Source: Georgenia yuyongxinii
GTDB lineage: Bacteria > Actinomycetota > Actinomycetes > Actinomycetales > Actinomycetaceae
Assembly: GCF_006352065.1 (NCBI RefSeq)
Contig: NZ_CP040915.1
Location: 310,001 to 374,000 of the forward strand
DNA length: 64,000 nt
Direction: 5' to 3'
In this document: piece after piece, positions 1-8,917 of the stretch
Layout of the letters: each line of letters starts with the position of its first letter
How positions within the stretch are numbered: the stretch's first letter is position 1
The notes under the pieces: generated by a model
The model's database searches: none
Seen by the model: the letters and a program-made list of their open reading frames with translations, nothing else
What the model was told of the DNA's origin: nothing
Made by a program: the position numbers and the translations under genes

Positions 1-580
1 AGGTGACCCCCGCGGCGGCGAGCGTGTCGCCGAGCAGGCCGGGTGTGGCGTCGTAGGAGGCGGCGTCGGCGGCGCCGAGGTAGTCCGCCCAGCCGGGCAC
101 GGCGCCGTCCTCACGGGCGGGGGGCAGGTCCCGACAGGTGCCGAACTCTTCCATCGGCACGTCCGCGGCCCGCCGTCCGGCGGAGAGCGCGAGCCACCCG
201 TCGGCGGGGCAGGTGGAGGAGCGCACGGATCGGACCACCATGTTCGCGCTGGCGCCCTGCTGGGCCAGCTGCCACATGTTCGGGGTGGCGAGCGCGGAGA
301 GGTCCTGCCAGCGCACGCCGGTGGTGCCGATGACGACCAGGGGGGCCTCGGCCGTCACGGCCCCGGCGGGGGTGGTGGCGGCGCCGGTGGTGGCTGTGGG
401 GGCGGTGCTGGCTGCCGTGGCACTCACGGCCGACGCGCCTGACGCCGTCGTCCTCGCCGCCGGTGCGGCGACCGCGGACAGGAGCGGGAGGACGAACGGC
501 AGCACCAGTGCCAGCGCGACGACGAGGGCGAGGATCGTCGCCCGGCGCCGCTGCCGCTGCCGGCGCTGTGTGCTGCTCAC
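1..580 (-). CDS. Secreted or membrane-anchored protein, N-terminal part (runs off the window)
   Basis: The reverse strand is open from a GTG at 580 to the window edge, about 193 codons, so the C-terminus is missing. The product starts with a very basic stretch (MSSTQRRQRQRRR) followed by a hydrophobic helix (about residues 14-38) and an Ala/Thr-rich linker, which is a signal peptide or membrane anchor. The next part carries VVIGTTGVRWQDL and a CPADGWL segment, which I recall as typical of large secreted actinobacterial proteins that sometimes score as alkaline-phosphatase-like; I cannot confirm a fold from this fragment. It is divergent from pheA, and the 97-bp gap holds the promoters of both. 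Function unknown. Confidence 0.7.
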   Translation of the reverse strand, partial: MSSTQRRQRQRRRATILALVVALALVLPFVLPLLSAVAAPAARTTASGASAVSATAASTAPTATTGAATTPAGAVTAEAPLVVIGTTGVRWQDLSALATPNMWQLAQQGASANMVVRSVRSSTCPADGWLALSAGRRAADVPMEEFGTCRDLPPAREDGAVPGWADYLGAADAASYDATPGLLGDTLAAAGVT

Positions 581-677
581 GCTGGGAAGCCTACGTGCCA
601 GGTCCCGGACGGCGGCCGGGCGCATCCGCGCGCGGCACTAGGCTGCCGGCGATCAGGCCCCAGGCAGGAGGACCCCT

Positions 678-1727
678 ATGCACGACGACGCAAGCGACGT
701 CGAGCGCCCGGACGGCGCGGTCGCGACCCCCCGTGAGCCGCGCGACCGAGCGGCTTCGGCCGGCCGGCCCGCCACCGGCAACGGCACCGGGCGAGCCCGC
801 TACGCCTTCCTCGGCCCGGAGGGCACGTTCACCGAGGCGGCGCTGCTGCAGGTGACCGATCCCACCGAGGCCGAGCTGGTCCCGTGCCTGGACGTGATCA
901 CCGCCCTGGACCTGGTGCGGCGCGGTGAGGCCGACTTCGCCGTCGTGCCGATCGAGAACTCCGTGGAGGGCGGCGTCAACGCCACCCTGGACTCCCTCGC
1001 CACCGGGGCCCCGCTGGTGATCGTCGGCGAGATGCTCGTGCCGATCACCTTCTTCCTTGTCGCGCGTGAGGGCATGACCCTCGAGCACGTCCGGCGCATC
1101 TCCACCCACCCCCACGCCTGGGCCCAGTGCCGCGGCTGGGTCGCCGAGCACATCCCAGGTGCGGTCCACGTCCCGGCCACCTCGACGGCGGCGGCCGCCG
1201 CGCTGCTCGCCACCGACCAGGAGGCGCCGGGGTTCGACGCCGCGCTGGTCTCCCCGCTCTCGGCCGAGAAGTACGGCCTGCAGGTCCTCGACACCGGCGC
1301 GGCGGACAACCCGCACGCCGTCACCCGCTTCATCCTGGTCGCCCGGCCGGGCTACGTGCCCGAGCCCACCGGGGCCGACAAGACCACGCTGATGGTGCAC
1401 CTGCCCGACAACGAGGCCGGCGCCCTGCTGAGCATGCTCGAGCAGTTCGCGACCCGGGGCGTGAACCTGTCCCGGATCGAGTCCCGGCCGATCGGGGACT
1501 CGCTGGGCCGGTACTCCTTCTCCATCGACGCGGAGGGCCACATCGCCGAGGAGCGGGTGCAGGCGACACTCATCGGCCTGCACCGGGTCTGCCCGACGGT
1601 CCGTTTCCTCGGCTCCTACTCCCGGGCCGACGGGCACCGCCCGCACGTGCGGCCGGGCACCTACGACGCCGACTTCCGCGCGGCGCGCGAGTGGGTCTCC
1701 CGGCTGCTCGCCGGGCTGGCGGTCTGA
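678..1727 (+). CDS. pheA: Prephenate dehydratase
   Basis: Converts prephenate to phenylpyruvate in phenylalanine biosynthesis, in the cytoplasm. The 349-aa product has a non-conserved N-terminal extension of about 38 residues, then the catalytic domain beginning with YAFLGPEGTFTE. It carries the catalytic Thr-Arg-Phe motif (near 216-218, in HAVTRFILVA) and a C-terminal ACT domain from about residue 234 with the Phe-binding ESRP motif near 268-271. This means feedback control by phenylalanine is likely. The ATG at 678 has AGGAGG about 7 nt upstream; a later start just before the catalytic domain cannot be excluded. The gene ends 6 bp from the convergent peptidase gene. Confidence 0.95.
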   Translation: MHDDASDVERPDGAVATPREPRDRAASAGRPATGNGTGRARYAFLGPEGTFTEAALLQVTDPTEAELVPCLDVITALDLVRRGEADFAVVPIENSVEGGVNATLDSLATGAPLVIVGEMLVPITFFLVAREGMTLEHVRRISTHPHAWAQCRGWVAEHIPGAVHVPATSTAAAAALLATDQEAPGFDAALVSPLSAEKYGLQVLDTGAADNPHAVTRFILVARPGYVPEPTGADKTTLMVHLPDNEAGALLSMLEQFATRGVNLSRIESRPIGDSLGRYSFSIDAEGHIAEERVQATLIGLHRVCPTVRFLGSYSRADGHRPHVRPGTYDADFRAAREWVSRLLAGLAV

Positions 1728-1733
1728 GCCCGC

Positions 1734-4289
1734 TCAGGAGCCGGTCAGGTCCGTCACGGCAGCCAACCAGCGTGCCCGCAGGGCCGTGCCCTCGCTGAGC
1801 AGCTCATTGGCGGTCGCCAGAGTGGCGGCGTCCTGGTGCTCGACGGCGTCGGCAGCGAGCCGGGTCCCCTCGGTGAGCCGGGCCAGGGCCTGCACGACCA
1901 AGCCGTGGACCGCCGCCACCCGCTCGTCGGGAGGGTCGTAGGACCGCGCCTGTGCCTGCATGGCCGTCAGCGGCTCAAGAACCTCCTCACGCAGCCGCGC
2001 GGCCTGCGCGGCCGGGCTGACGGGGCCGGTGCTCCGCAGGCGTTCCTGCGCGGCGCCCACCGCCTCGAACTGCCGCATCAGCGGCAGCGCCACCTGCCCG
2101 GCATAGGCCTGGGCGTCGAGATCGTCTTGCACGGCCGCGAGCTCGGCGGCCAGGTCGACGGGGTTGCTCGTCAGGACAATCCGGCCGCCAAGCGCCGTGG
2201 CCGAGAGGGCGACGGCGAGCGTGGCGGCAAGCAGGGACCTCGCCGGGACCGCGACGCGCCGCACGGGAAGCAGTCCCACCCCCGCGACGAGCAGCGCCAG
2301 CATGAGTCCGGCGCCGAGCGGGCGCACGAGCAGCGGTTGGCCGAACGTGCGCGTGAGGTCGCCGCCCAGGGCGGTGTTCATCACCAGGAAGCCGGCGAGC
2401 GGCGTGAGGCCGGCGACGGGGAGCGCGACCAGCGCGGCGCCCACGGCCCGGACGCCCCCGGCGAGGCCCATCGCCACCATGGCCGCTGCCGCCGCCGTGG
2501 CGCCGACGAGGACGTACCCGAAGTAGCGGGCGAGCTGCTCGCCCCCCGTGCCGCCGGGGCCGGCGAGGAGCCGGAACGCCACGATGGCCGCGGCGCCCGC
2601 AAGTCCCGCGCTCAGCCCGACCATGAGGGTCCCGGCCAGGCCGGGACCCGGCCCGACGAGCCAGGCCGGGCGGTCGCCGAGCTCAACTGCCCAGGCGGGG
2701 GCGCGTGACCCGGTGCCGTGCCCGCGGAGCACGAGCGCGGTGGCCGCCGGCAGCGCCAACGCCGTCACCGTCACGAGCCAGGGCGGGTCGAGGTTTGTCA
2801 GCGCCACGAGTGCGAAGGCCCCGCCGCCGGCGTCGAGCGTGTCCACCAGTCGGCTCGCCGTCCACACCGCCACCGAGAAGACGACCGCGCTGGTCAGGAG
2901 CGCCCCCACCCAGTGCACCCGCGCGCTGGGCACGTTCGGCGCGGCGTCGGCCCACACCTCACCGAGGCCGGCGACGACCGCCGTGGCGCCCAACCCGGCC
3001 AGGCCCTGCACGAGCACCGTGAGCGGGTTGTCGGGCCCGATCCCGGACACGGTGCCCACCTGACCGAGCGAGAGCGCCCCGCCGAGGACCAGCCCGGCAG
3101 CGACCGCGAGAGCCACCGGGACGGGCCGTGGTGGTCGGCCGGAGAACCGGGCGAACAGGGCCGCACGCCACAGCCCCAGCCCGACGGCGACGCCGAGGAT
3201 GGCGCCGGCCACCGTGCTGGCGAAGAGCGTCGAGAGGTCGACGTTGCCGGATCCGGTCAGGGCCGGCGTGGCCGTGGAGCGCAGCACGGGAGCCACGGCG
3301 GCCGCGAGGAAGGCGGCCGTCAGCCCGTCCACCGCGGTGGGCCGGGACGCGGCGGTGGGGTCCTCAAGAACGACCAGCCGCTGCCCGACGGTCGGGTGCT
3401 GCGCCCGGAGCCGTCCCCAGAGGGACGGCCTGCTTCCGGGTCCGAGGGACGACAGCAGCGCGCCGAGGTCCCGCCGGCGCCCGTCGTCGCCGCGGGCGGC
3501 GGCCAGGTCGGCGTCGTGCTCGCGGGCCCGCAGCACCGCGTTCGCGACCAGCCGCACCACCGTGAGGACGAGGGCTGCCCGCCACGAGTAGTCGAGCGTG
3601 ACGCCGAGGTCCTCGCGCGCGAGCGAGATGGCCACCGGGACGAGCAGGATCGGGATGAAGGCGTACCAGACCGAGCGGGCCAGCCAGGCAAGGGCGACGT
3701 CGTGGTGGCGCACATGGGCCAGTTCGTGACGCAGCAGGGGGTCGAAGAGCGCGGAGTCACCGGGGCGCAGCGCCGCCTTCGGTGGCAGGGCGACCCGATA
3801 GGCGCCGGGTACGCCGTAGCTGAACGCGTCCCGCTGGGTGGCGCCGCCGATCATCAGCCGCGGCGGGCGGCGCAGGCCCTGCTCGGCCGCCAGCTGTGCG
3901 GCCCGCAGCCCGGCGCGGGCCAGTCGCGGGGGGAGCGGGCGCAGGCGCCGACGGCGCTCCAGCACCACGGGCACGGCGAGGAGGACGACGCCGCCGCCCA
4001 CCAGGGTGGCCGCGGCGCCACCGGCGCTGTACGCCGCGCGGCGGCGCTCGACGGCGGCCGTGCACCGTTCGAACGTCGCCTGCTGCTGGAGCGGGTCGGC
4101 CGCCGGGACCGTCGAGCAGCTCGTCACCTGCTGCTGCCAGGCCTCGCCCTCGAGGAGGGTGTGGGTCCAGGAACCCACGTACAGACCGCCGGCGAGGATG
4201 GCCAGCACGAGGAGCACGAAGCGTGCCGTCGTGGGCGAGGGATAGACCAACGTGTCAGGCCGGCCGCGGACGCCCGCGACGGTGCCCAC
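1734..4289 (-). CDS. Membrane-embedded M48/M56-type zinc metalloprotease
   Basis: An 851-aa polytopic membrane protein. After an N-terminal transmembrane helix (about 21-40) and a second one near 92-110 comes a cytoplasmic-type protease domain with HELAH near residues 188-192 (zinc ligands H188 and H192, catalytic E189) and a third-ligand candidate in AREHDAD near E257. This is the HtpX/BlaR-like arrangement. The C-terminal two-thirds is a series of hydrophobic helices, ending in a soluble helical tail of about 130 residues. The family does membrane protein quality control or regulated proteolysis; the substrate is unknown. The long multi-helix C-terminal part goes well beyond ordinary HtpX, so a specialised role is possible. 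It ends 9 bp downstream of the next minus-strand gene, suggesting a two-gene unit. Confidence 0.8.
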   Translation of the reverse strand: MGTVAGVRGRPDTLVYPSPTTARFVLLVLAILAGGLYVGSWTHTLLEGEAWQQQVTSCSTVPAADPLQQQATFERCTAAVERRRAAYSAGGAAATLVGGGVVLLAVPVVLERRRRLRPLPPRLARAGLRAAQLAAEQGLRRPPRLMIGGATQRDAFSYGVPGAYRVALPPKAALRPGDSALFDPLLRHELAHVRHHDVALAWLARSVWYAFIPILLVPVAISLAREDLGVTLDYSWRAALVLTVVRLVANAVLRAREHDADLAAARGDDGRRRDLGALLSSLGPGSRPSLWGRLRAQHPTVGQRLVVLEDPTAASRPTAVDGLTAAFLAAAVAPVLRSTATPALTGSGNVDLSTLFASTVAGAILGVAVGLGLWRAALFARFSGRPPRPVPVALAVAAGLVLGGALSLGQVGTVSGIGPDNPLTVLVQGLAGLGATAVVAGLGEVWADAAPNVPSARVHWVGALLTSAVVFSVAVWTASRLVDTLDAGGGAFALVALTNLDPPWLVTVTALALPAATALVLRGHGTGSRAPAWAVELGDRPAWLVGPGPGLAGTLMVGLSAGLAGAAAIVAFRLLAGPGGTGGEQLARYFGYVLVGATAAAAAMVAMGLAGGVRAVGAALVALPVAGLTPLAGFLVMNTALGGDLTRTFGQPLLVRPLGAGLMLALLVAGVGLLPVRRVAVPARSLLAATLAVALSATALGGRIVLTSNPVDLAAELAAVQDDLDAQAYAGQVALPLMRQFEAVGAAQERLRSTGPVSPAAQAARLREEVLEPLTAMQAQARSYDPPDERVAAVHGLVVQALARLTEGTRLAADAVEHQDAATLATANELLSEGTALRARWLAAVTDLTGS

Positions 4290-4298
4290 CGGTGCCCC

Positions 4299-4889
4299 TC
4301 AGCCGGACACGAGCACGCCGCCCGCGACGGCGTCGGCGAGCAGGGCGGCGCGCGGCTCCTCGATGCCGAGGTCGCGCGCCCGCCGGAACGCGATGTCGCG
4401 GACGGTGTGGGCCTGGTCCGGGGTGAGCGCCGGTGTCTTCCCGCCACCGGCCGGCGTACCGGTGCCCGGTCCGGCTGGCGTACCGGTGCCCGGTCCGGCT
4501 GGCGTACCGGCGCTCGGTCCGGCCGGCGTGCCCGCGCCGGGTCCGGCCGGTGTACCGGCGCCGGGGACCACGTGCCGGATGACGCCTCGGACCCAGGCCG
4601 CGATCGCCGGCTTGAGCTCGTCCTTGAGGGCGTCCCGGGCCACCCCGAGCAGGAACTGCACCACCGGCGCCAGCACCGCGAGCACGTAGGGCGTCAGGAG
4701 GGCCAGGTCGACGCCGAAGCCGACGGACTCGTCGGTGCGCCGGGGCCGCAGCACGCCGTCGGGATCGGCGAAGTACTCGGCACTGGTCTCCTCGAGGAGG
4801 TCCAGCTCCTCCGGCGCGGTCTGGGCGAGCACCGCCTCGGCCAGCTCGACGGCGAGCTGCTGCTCGTGCTCCGCGCCCGGATCGTCCAT
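4299..4889 (-). CDS. Hypothetical protein with Gly-Thr-Pro-Ala tandem repeat
   Basis: A 196-aa product, taking the ATG at 4889 (MDDPGAEHEQQLA) rather than an upstream in-frame ATG at 4967, because a G-rich ribosome site (gcggggggcgacc) lies just before 4889 and the protein reads naturally from there. It has an acidic helical N-terminus, a moderately hydrophobic segment (LALLTPYVLAVLAPVVQFLL), a 40-residue region of about five AGTPAGPG-type repeats, and a conserved-looking helical C-terminus (LTPDQAHTVRDIAFRRAR). I do not recognise the family. It lies 9 bp upstream of the zinc peptidase gene and is probably co-transcribed with it. Confidence 0.7.
   Translation of the reverse strand: MDDPGAEHEQQLAVELAEAVLAQTAPEELDLLEETSAEYFADPDGVLRPRRTDESVGFGVDLALLTPYVLAVLAPVVQFLLGVARDALKDELKPAIAAWVRGVIRHVVPGAGTPAGPGAGTPAGPSAGTPAGPGTGTPAGPGTGTPAGGGKTPALTPDQAHTVRDIAFRRARDLGIEEPRAALLADAVAGGVLVSG
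4453..4567. repeat. 24-bp in-frame minisatellite, about 4.8 copies
   Basis: The unit ggcgtaccggtgcccggtcc plus ggct (24 bp) repeats from 4453 with a few substitutions in the later copies. Because 24 is a multiple of three, the array encodes an 8-residue Gly/Thr/Pro/Ala linker in the hypothetical protein, and copy-number change would alter linker length without breaking the frame. Confidence 0.9.
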
Positions 4890-5018
4890 GGTCGCCCCCC
4901 GCTCGGCGGTCCTGCGCCGTATCCCGCACCAGCCAGGATCCTCCGCAGGCGGCGGAGCGGCAAGCACCGGCCGGCGGTGGTGTCGAGAGGGCGCGACTGT
5001 GCCCGTGCGGCCCCCGGC

Positions 5019-6275
5019 CTACGCCGTGCGGACGACCAGCGCGCCCGGCTCCACCCGCGCGTAGATCGTGGTGGCGTAACCGACGAGGTCGCCGTCCACC
5101 TGCACGTGCTCGGGCTCCTCGGTGCGCACGACCACCTCGTGGCTGCGCCGGAAGTTGATGGACCCCGTGCTGTAGGGCAGGAGGTCCTTGCGGATGCCCA
5201 CGCCCTGCAGGGTGACCTTGCGCAGCAGGTCCGCCCAGCCGATGATGCCGCCGCGCGTGTCGATGGCCGCGATGTCCAGCCAGCCGTCGTCGAGCTGGGC
5301 GTCGGGGAAGAGCACCACGCCGCCCGGCAGGCGCCCGACGTTGGCGAACAGGATGGTGCGGGCGGTGACGAGCTCGCGTCGGCCGGAGTCGCCGAACTCG
5401 ACCGTGGCGCGGATCCGCGGGCCGGTCAGGTGCCGCACGCCCGCGACGAAGTACGCCATCCAGCCGAGCTTCGCCTTCAGCTCGTCGTCGGCGCCGGCCA
5501 CCATCGCCGCGTCGAACCCCAGGCCGCCGATGACGAGGAAGACGTGCTCCTTGTCCGGGTCGTCCGTGTCGACCGGCAGGGTGCCCACCTCGACGCGGAC
5601 GTCGTCGTCCACGGGGACCGACGGGTCGAGGAAGCGGCCCTCCGCGGCCTCGCCGGACTCGGTCATCTCGGCGGAGCGTGCGGTGGAGGCGTCGGCCCGG
5701 CCGTGGACCTTCTCAGCCTCGTCGGGGGCGAGCGGCTCCGTGCGCAGCCAGCCCAGGTCCATCGTGCGGTTCCGGCCGGTCAGCGCGGTGACCACCATGT
5801 CCCGCCGGCTGCTCATCGGCAGCTCGAGGTTGCGGGCCAGCAGGTTCCCGGTGCCCAGCGGCAGCAGGCCCATCGGCACACCGGAGCCGGCCAGCCCCTC
5901 GGCGACGGCGCGCACGGTGCCGTCCCCGCCGGCCGCGATGATGACGGAGGCACCCTGCTCCAGGGCCGCGCGCGTCTGGCCCAGCCCGGGATCCTCCACC
6001 GTGGTCTCGAACCACAGGGGGTCAGGCATCCCGACGTCGTGCGCGGTGCGGGTGACGAGCCGGCGCAGCTCCTCGCCGTCGGCGCCCTTGGACGGGTTGA
6101 AGACGACGGCGGGCGGGCCGGTGCGCGGATCGTCGGCGGCCTCCTCCGGGCCCGGGTCCTCGTAGGAGAAGGTCGGGGTGCGGGGCAGTGCGGCGCGCCA
6201 GGCGACGACGCTCATGGCGAGGGCGAGCAGGGCCACGAGCAGCGCGGCCAGCGCCACCCAGGCTTCCCACGTCAT
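5019..6275 (-). CDS. Diacylglycerol kinase family lipid kinase
   Basis: A 418-aa protein with an N-terminal transmembrane helix (about residues 7-26) and a DAGK catalytic domain. The domain starts near [14 protein letters not shown], carries the nucleotide-binding motif [13 protein letters not shown] and then [14 protein letters not shown], the hallmark of the YegS/DgkB/sphingosine-kinase-like family. The family phosphorylates diacylglycerol or related lipids with ATP and recycles lipid intermediates; the exact lipid is not readable from sequence. A low-complexity acidic insert lies mid-protein. It is divergent from serS, whose ATG at 6341 is 65 bp away, so the short gap holds both promoters. 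Confidence 0.9.
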   Translation of the reverse strand: MTWEAWVALAALLVALLALAMSVVAWRAALPRTPTFSYEDPGPEEAADDPRTGPPAVVFNPSKGADGEELRRLVTRTAHDVGMPDPLWFETTVEDPGLGQTRAALEQGASVIIAAGGDGTVRAVAEGLAGSGVPMGLLPLGTGNLLARNLELPMSSRRDMVVTALTGRNRTMDLGWLRTEPLAPDEAEKVHGRADASTARSAEMTESGEAAEGRFLDPSVPVDDDVRVEVGTLPVDTDDPDKEHVFLVIGGLGFDAAMVAGADDELKAKLGWMAYFVAGVRHLTGPRIRATVEFGDSGRRELVTARTILFANVGRLPGGVVLFPDAQLDDGWLDIAAIDTRGGIIGWADLLRKVTLQGVGIRKDLLPYSTGSINFRRSHEVVVRTEEPEHVQVDGDLVGYATTIYARVEPGALVVRTA

Positions 6276-6340
6276 GGGGGCAACCTACCGCGCGCGGGCG
6301 CCGATCGGCCCGACGGGAGGCGCCCGTTAGGCTTCCAGCC

Positions 6341-7612
6341 ATGATCGACCTGCGAGCACTGCGTGAGGACCCGGAGAAGGTGCGCGCCAGCCAGCGCGCC
6401 CGCGGCGCGGACGAGGCCCTCGTGGGCACCCTGCTGGAGGCGGATGCGCGGCGCCGCACCACTCTGGCCTCCTTCGAGGAGCTGCGCGCCGAGCAGAAGC
6501 AGGTCTCGAAGTCCGTGGGAAAGGCCTCCGCCGAGGAGCGCCCCGCCGTGCTCGCCCGCGCCAAGGTGCTCGCCGAGCAGGTCAAGGCCCTCGAGGCGGC
6601 CGCCGGCACGGCGCAGACCGAGCTGGACGAGCTCGCCCGCACCGTGCCCAACGTGGTCGACCCGGCCGCCCCGGTGGGCGGCGAGGAGGACTACGTCGTC
6701 CTCAAGCACGTGGGCACCCCGCGTGACTTCGCCGCCGAGGGCTTCGAGCCGAAGGACCACCTCGACCTGGGCGAGAGCCTGCGCGCCATCGACGTGCGCC
6801 GCGGCGCGAAGGTCTCCGGCGCGCGGTTCTACTTCCTCACCGGCATCGGTGCCCGGCTCGAGCTCGCCCTCCTCAACTGCGCCATGGACCAGGCCCTGGC
6901 CAGCGGGTTCACGCCCATGATCACCCCGACCCTGGTGCGCCCGGAGACCATGCAGGGCACCGGCTTCGACGTCGCCCACGACGCCGAGATCTACCGCCTC
7001 GAGGCCGACGACCTCTACCTCGTGGGCACCTCCGAGGTGGCCCTCGCCGGCTACCACTCCGACGAGATCCTCGACCTCACGGCCGGCCCGGTCCGCTACG
7101 CCGGCTGGTCGTCCTGCTACCGCCGCGAGGCCGGCTCGCACGGCAAGGACACCCGCGGCATCATCCGCGTCCACCAGTTCAACAAGGTGGAGATGTTCTC
7201 CTACGTGCCCGTGGAGGACGCCGCCGCCGAGCACCAGCGGCTGCTCGCCTGGGAGGAGGAGATGCTCGCCAAGGTCGAGCTCCCCTACCGGGTCATCGAC
7301 ACCGCCGCCGGGGACCTGGGCGCCTCCGCCGCCCGCAAGTTCGACTGCGAGGCGTGGCTGCCCACCCAGCAGCGCTACCTCGAGCTGACCTCGACGTCGA
7401 ACTGCACCACCTTCCAGGCCCGCCGCCTCGGGGTGCGCGAGCGGACGGCCGACGGCGACACCCGCCCCGTCGCCACCCTCAACGGCACCCTGGCCACCAC
7501 CCGGTGGATCGTCGCGATCCTGGAGAACCACCAGCAGCCCGACGGGTCGGTGCGGGTCCCTGTGGGCCTGCGCCCCTACCTCGGCGGGCTCGAGGTCATC
7601 GAGCCCGTATGA
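6341..7612 (+). CDS. serS: Seryl-tRNA synthetase
   Basis: Charges tRNA-Ser with serine (class II synthetase, cytoplasmic). The 423-aa product starts [18 protein letters not shown], the typical SerRS N-terminus, followed by the two-helix coiled-coil arm that contacts the long variable arm of tRNA-Ser (about residues 30-100). The catalytic core follows with [13 protein letters not shown], motif 2 ([17 protein letters not shown], then HQFNKVEMF) and motif 3 ([18 protein letters not shown]). An open frame extends upstream to 6188, but conservation begins at 6341. Two of its tRNA substrates are encoded about 10 kb downstream. The stop overlaps the ATG of the HAD gene. Confidence 0.98.
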   Translation: MIDLRALREDPEKVRASQRARGADEALVGTLLEADARRRTTLASFEELRAEQKQVSKSVGKASAEERPAVLARAKVLAEQVKALEAAAGTAQTELDELARTVPNVVDPAAPVGGEEDYVVLKHVGTPRDFAAEGFEPKDHLDLGESLRAIDVRRGAKVSGARFYFLTGIGARLELALLNCAMDQALASGFTPMITPTLVRPETMQGTGFDVAHDAEIYRLEADDLYLVGTSEVALAGYHSDEILDLTAGPVRYAGWSSCYRREAGSHGKDTRGIIRVHQFNKVEMFSYVPVEDAAAEHQRLLAWEEEMLAKVELPYRVIDTAAGDLGASAARKFDCEAWLPTQQRYLELTSTSNCTTFQARRLGVRERTADGDTRPVATLNGTLATTRWIVAILENHQQPDGSVRVPVGLRPYLGGLEVIEPV

Positions 7613-8544
7613 CGGGACCGGTGGCGGGCGGCGCCTGGCGGCCGCCGGGCGAGGAACGTCGCGGGGGCGCGGCGGGCAACGGTGTGCTGCCGCTGGGGGA
7701 GCGTGTCGCGCGCTGGCGCGAGGCGCTGCCGGCGACGCTGCCACCCGCGGACGACCTGCTGGTGGCGCTCGACATCGACGGCACCCTCCTCACTCACGAC
7801 GGCGACCTGAGCCCCGCCGTCGCCGACGCTGTCGCTGACCTGCGTGACGCCGGCGCCCAGGTGGTGCTCTCCACCGGACGGTCCGTCCAGGGCGTCACTC
7901 CGGTGGCCGCCCAGCTCGGCCTGACCGAGGGGTGGGCGGTGTGCTCCAACGGGGCGGTGTGCATCCGCCTGGACCCCGAGCTCGACGGCGGCCACGTGAT
8001 CTCCGACGTCGTCACCTTCGATCCCGGGCCGACCCTGCGGCTGCTGCGCGAGGAGCTGCCCAGCGGGTTGATCGCCGTCGAGGACCTCGGACGCGGCTTC
8101 AAGGTCAGCGCCCCCTTCCCGATGGGCGAGCTGACCGGGGAGGTGCAGGTGGTCGACTTCGAGGAGCTCGTCGCCGCCCCGGCCACCCGCGTGACCCTGC
8201 GGGCCCCCGAGCTCAGCTCGCAGGACTTCCACGACCTGGTCGAGCGGGTGGGGCTGCACGGCGTGGGCTACGCCGTCGGCTGGACCGCATGGCTGGACAT
8301 CTCGCCCGACGGCGTCAACAAGGCCAGCGCCCTGGAGACGCTCCGGGGCCGGCTCGACGTGCCCGCCGAGGCCACCGTGGCCTTGGGGGACGGGTCGAAC
8401 GACCTGGAGATGCTGGCCTGGGCCGCGCACGGCGTGGCGATGGGCGGCTCCGCGGAGGCCGTGCAGAGCGCCGCCGACGCGGTGACCGACGACGTCGCCC
8501 ACGACGGCGCCGCCGTGGTGCTGCGCGCGCTGCTCGACCGCTGA
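7609..8544 (+). CDS. Cof-type HAD-superfamily hydrolase (sugar-phosphate or phosphate phosphatase)
   Basis: A 311-aa product whose ATG overlaps the serS stop (ATGA), so the two are translationally coupled. HAD motif I is [16 protein letters not shown] (nucleophile Asp in DIDGT), motif II is VLSTGRS, the conserved Lys lies in the NKASALETL segment, and motif IV is [17 protein letters not shown] Cof-type (C2B) cap lies between motifs II and III. These enzymes dephosphorylate small metabolites in the cytoplasm; the substrate cannot be inferred. The placement directly behind serS is, as far as I recall, common in Actinobacteria. Confidence 0.92.
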   Translation: MTGPVAGGAWRPPGEERRGGAAGNGVLPLGERVARWREALPATLPPADDLLVALDIDGTLLTHDGDLSPAVADAVADLRDAGAQVVLSTGRSVQGVTPVAAQLGLTEGWAVCSNGAVCIRLDPELDGGHVISDVVTFDPGPTLRLLREELPSGLIAVEDLGRGFKVSAPFPMGELTGEVQVVDFEELVAAPATRVTLRAPELSSQDFHDLVERVGLHGVGYAVGWTAWLDISPDGVNKASALETLRGRLDVPAEATVALGDGSNDLEMLAWAAHGVAMGGSAEAVQSAADAVTDDVAHDGAAVVLRALLDR

Positions 8545-8917
8545 CGCAGCCCGGTCGTCCGGCGGAGGCCCGCCGAGCGCGGGTGTTCGCGCGGAGCGCG
8601 GGTGTTCGCGCGGAGCGCGGGTGTTCGCGGCACGAGCGGGTGGCAGACCACCCGCCTGTGCCGCACGGAGCAGCGCTCGGCGCGGCCGGCCACACTACCA
8701 GGCCAGGCGGGCCCATGTCGCGGAGAAATCGACGATCCGCCGCGCTGTGCCGACTTGCCCCGTATTGGATGCTGAGATTTCACCCCCGATTGCTTTGTTG
8801 CTGAATCGTTACAGCGCTAAGGGACCAATGGTGTCCGATCTCACTGCGGGTTGCTGGTTGAGTGGGCCGCAGGAGCGCTTCCGCGCTCGACACGAGGACG
8901 TGACGAGGAGATATCGC
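8545..8917. promoter_or_regulatory. 373-bp intergenic region with tandem repeat and likely promoter of the sugar ABC operon
   Basis: No convincing gene. The first part (8575-8630) is a 19-bp tandem repeat. The second part (about 8755-8830) is clearly more AT-rich than its surroundings and is the likely promoter of the importer operon. It contains TTACAGCGCTAA (8809-8820), whose AGCGCT centre resembles the core of many actinobacterial LacI-family operators, but the flanks are not symmetrical, so this site is only a weak candidate. A ribosome site gacgaggag sits about 7 nt before the ATG at 8918. Confidence 0.45.
8575..8630. repeat. Three tandem copies of a 19-bp unit
   Basis: The unit gagcgcgggtgttcgcgcg is repeated exactly twice (8575-8593, 8594-8612), followed by an 18-bp third copy (8613-8630). 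It is noncoding and lies just after the HAD gene. Each unit can pair internally (gcgcg with cgcgc), so a transcript would fold into a row of small hairpins. Confidence 0.9.

Noticed and set aside
2718-6344. A 1208-codon plus-strand frame opposite the peptidase, hypothetical and lipid kinase genes
   Set aside because: It is antisense to three well-supported minus-strand genes, has a low-complexity Arg/Gly/His-rich composition and no family motif; long antisense frames are expected at this GC content.
8809-8820. TTACAGCGCTAA as a definite LacI-family operator
   Set aside because: Only the central AGCGCT is symmetrical; the outer bases do not match, and no LacI gene is adjacent, so it is kept only as a weak note.
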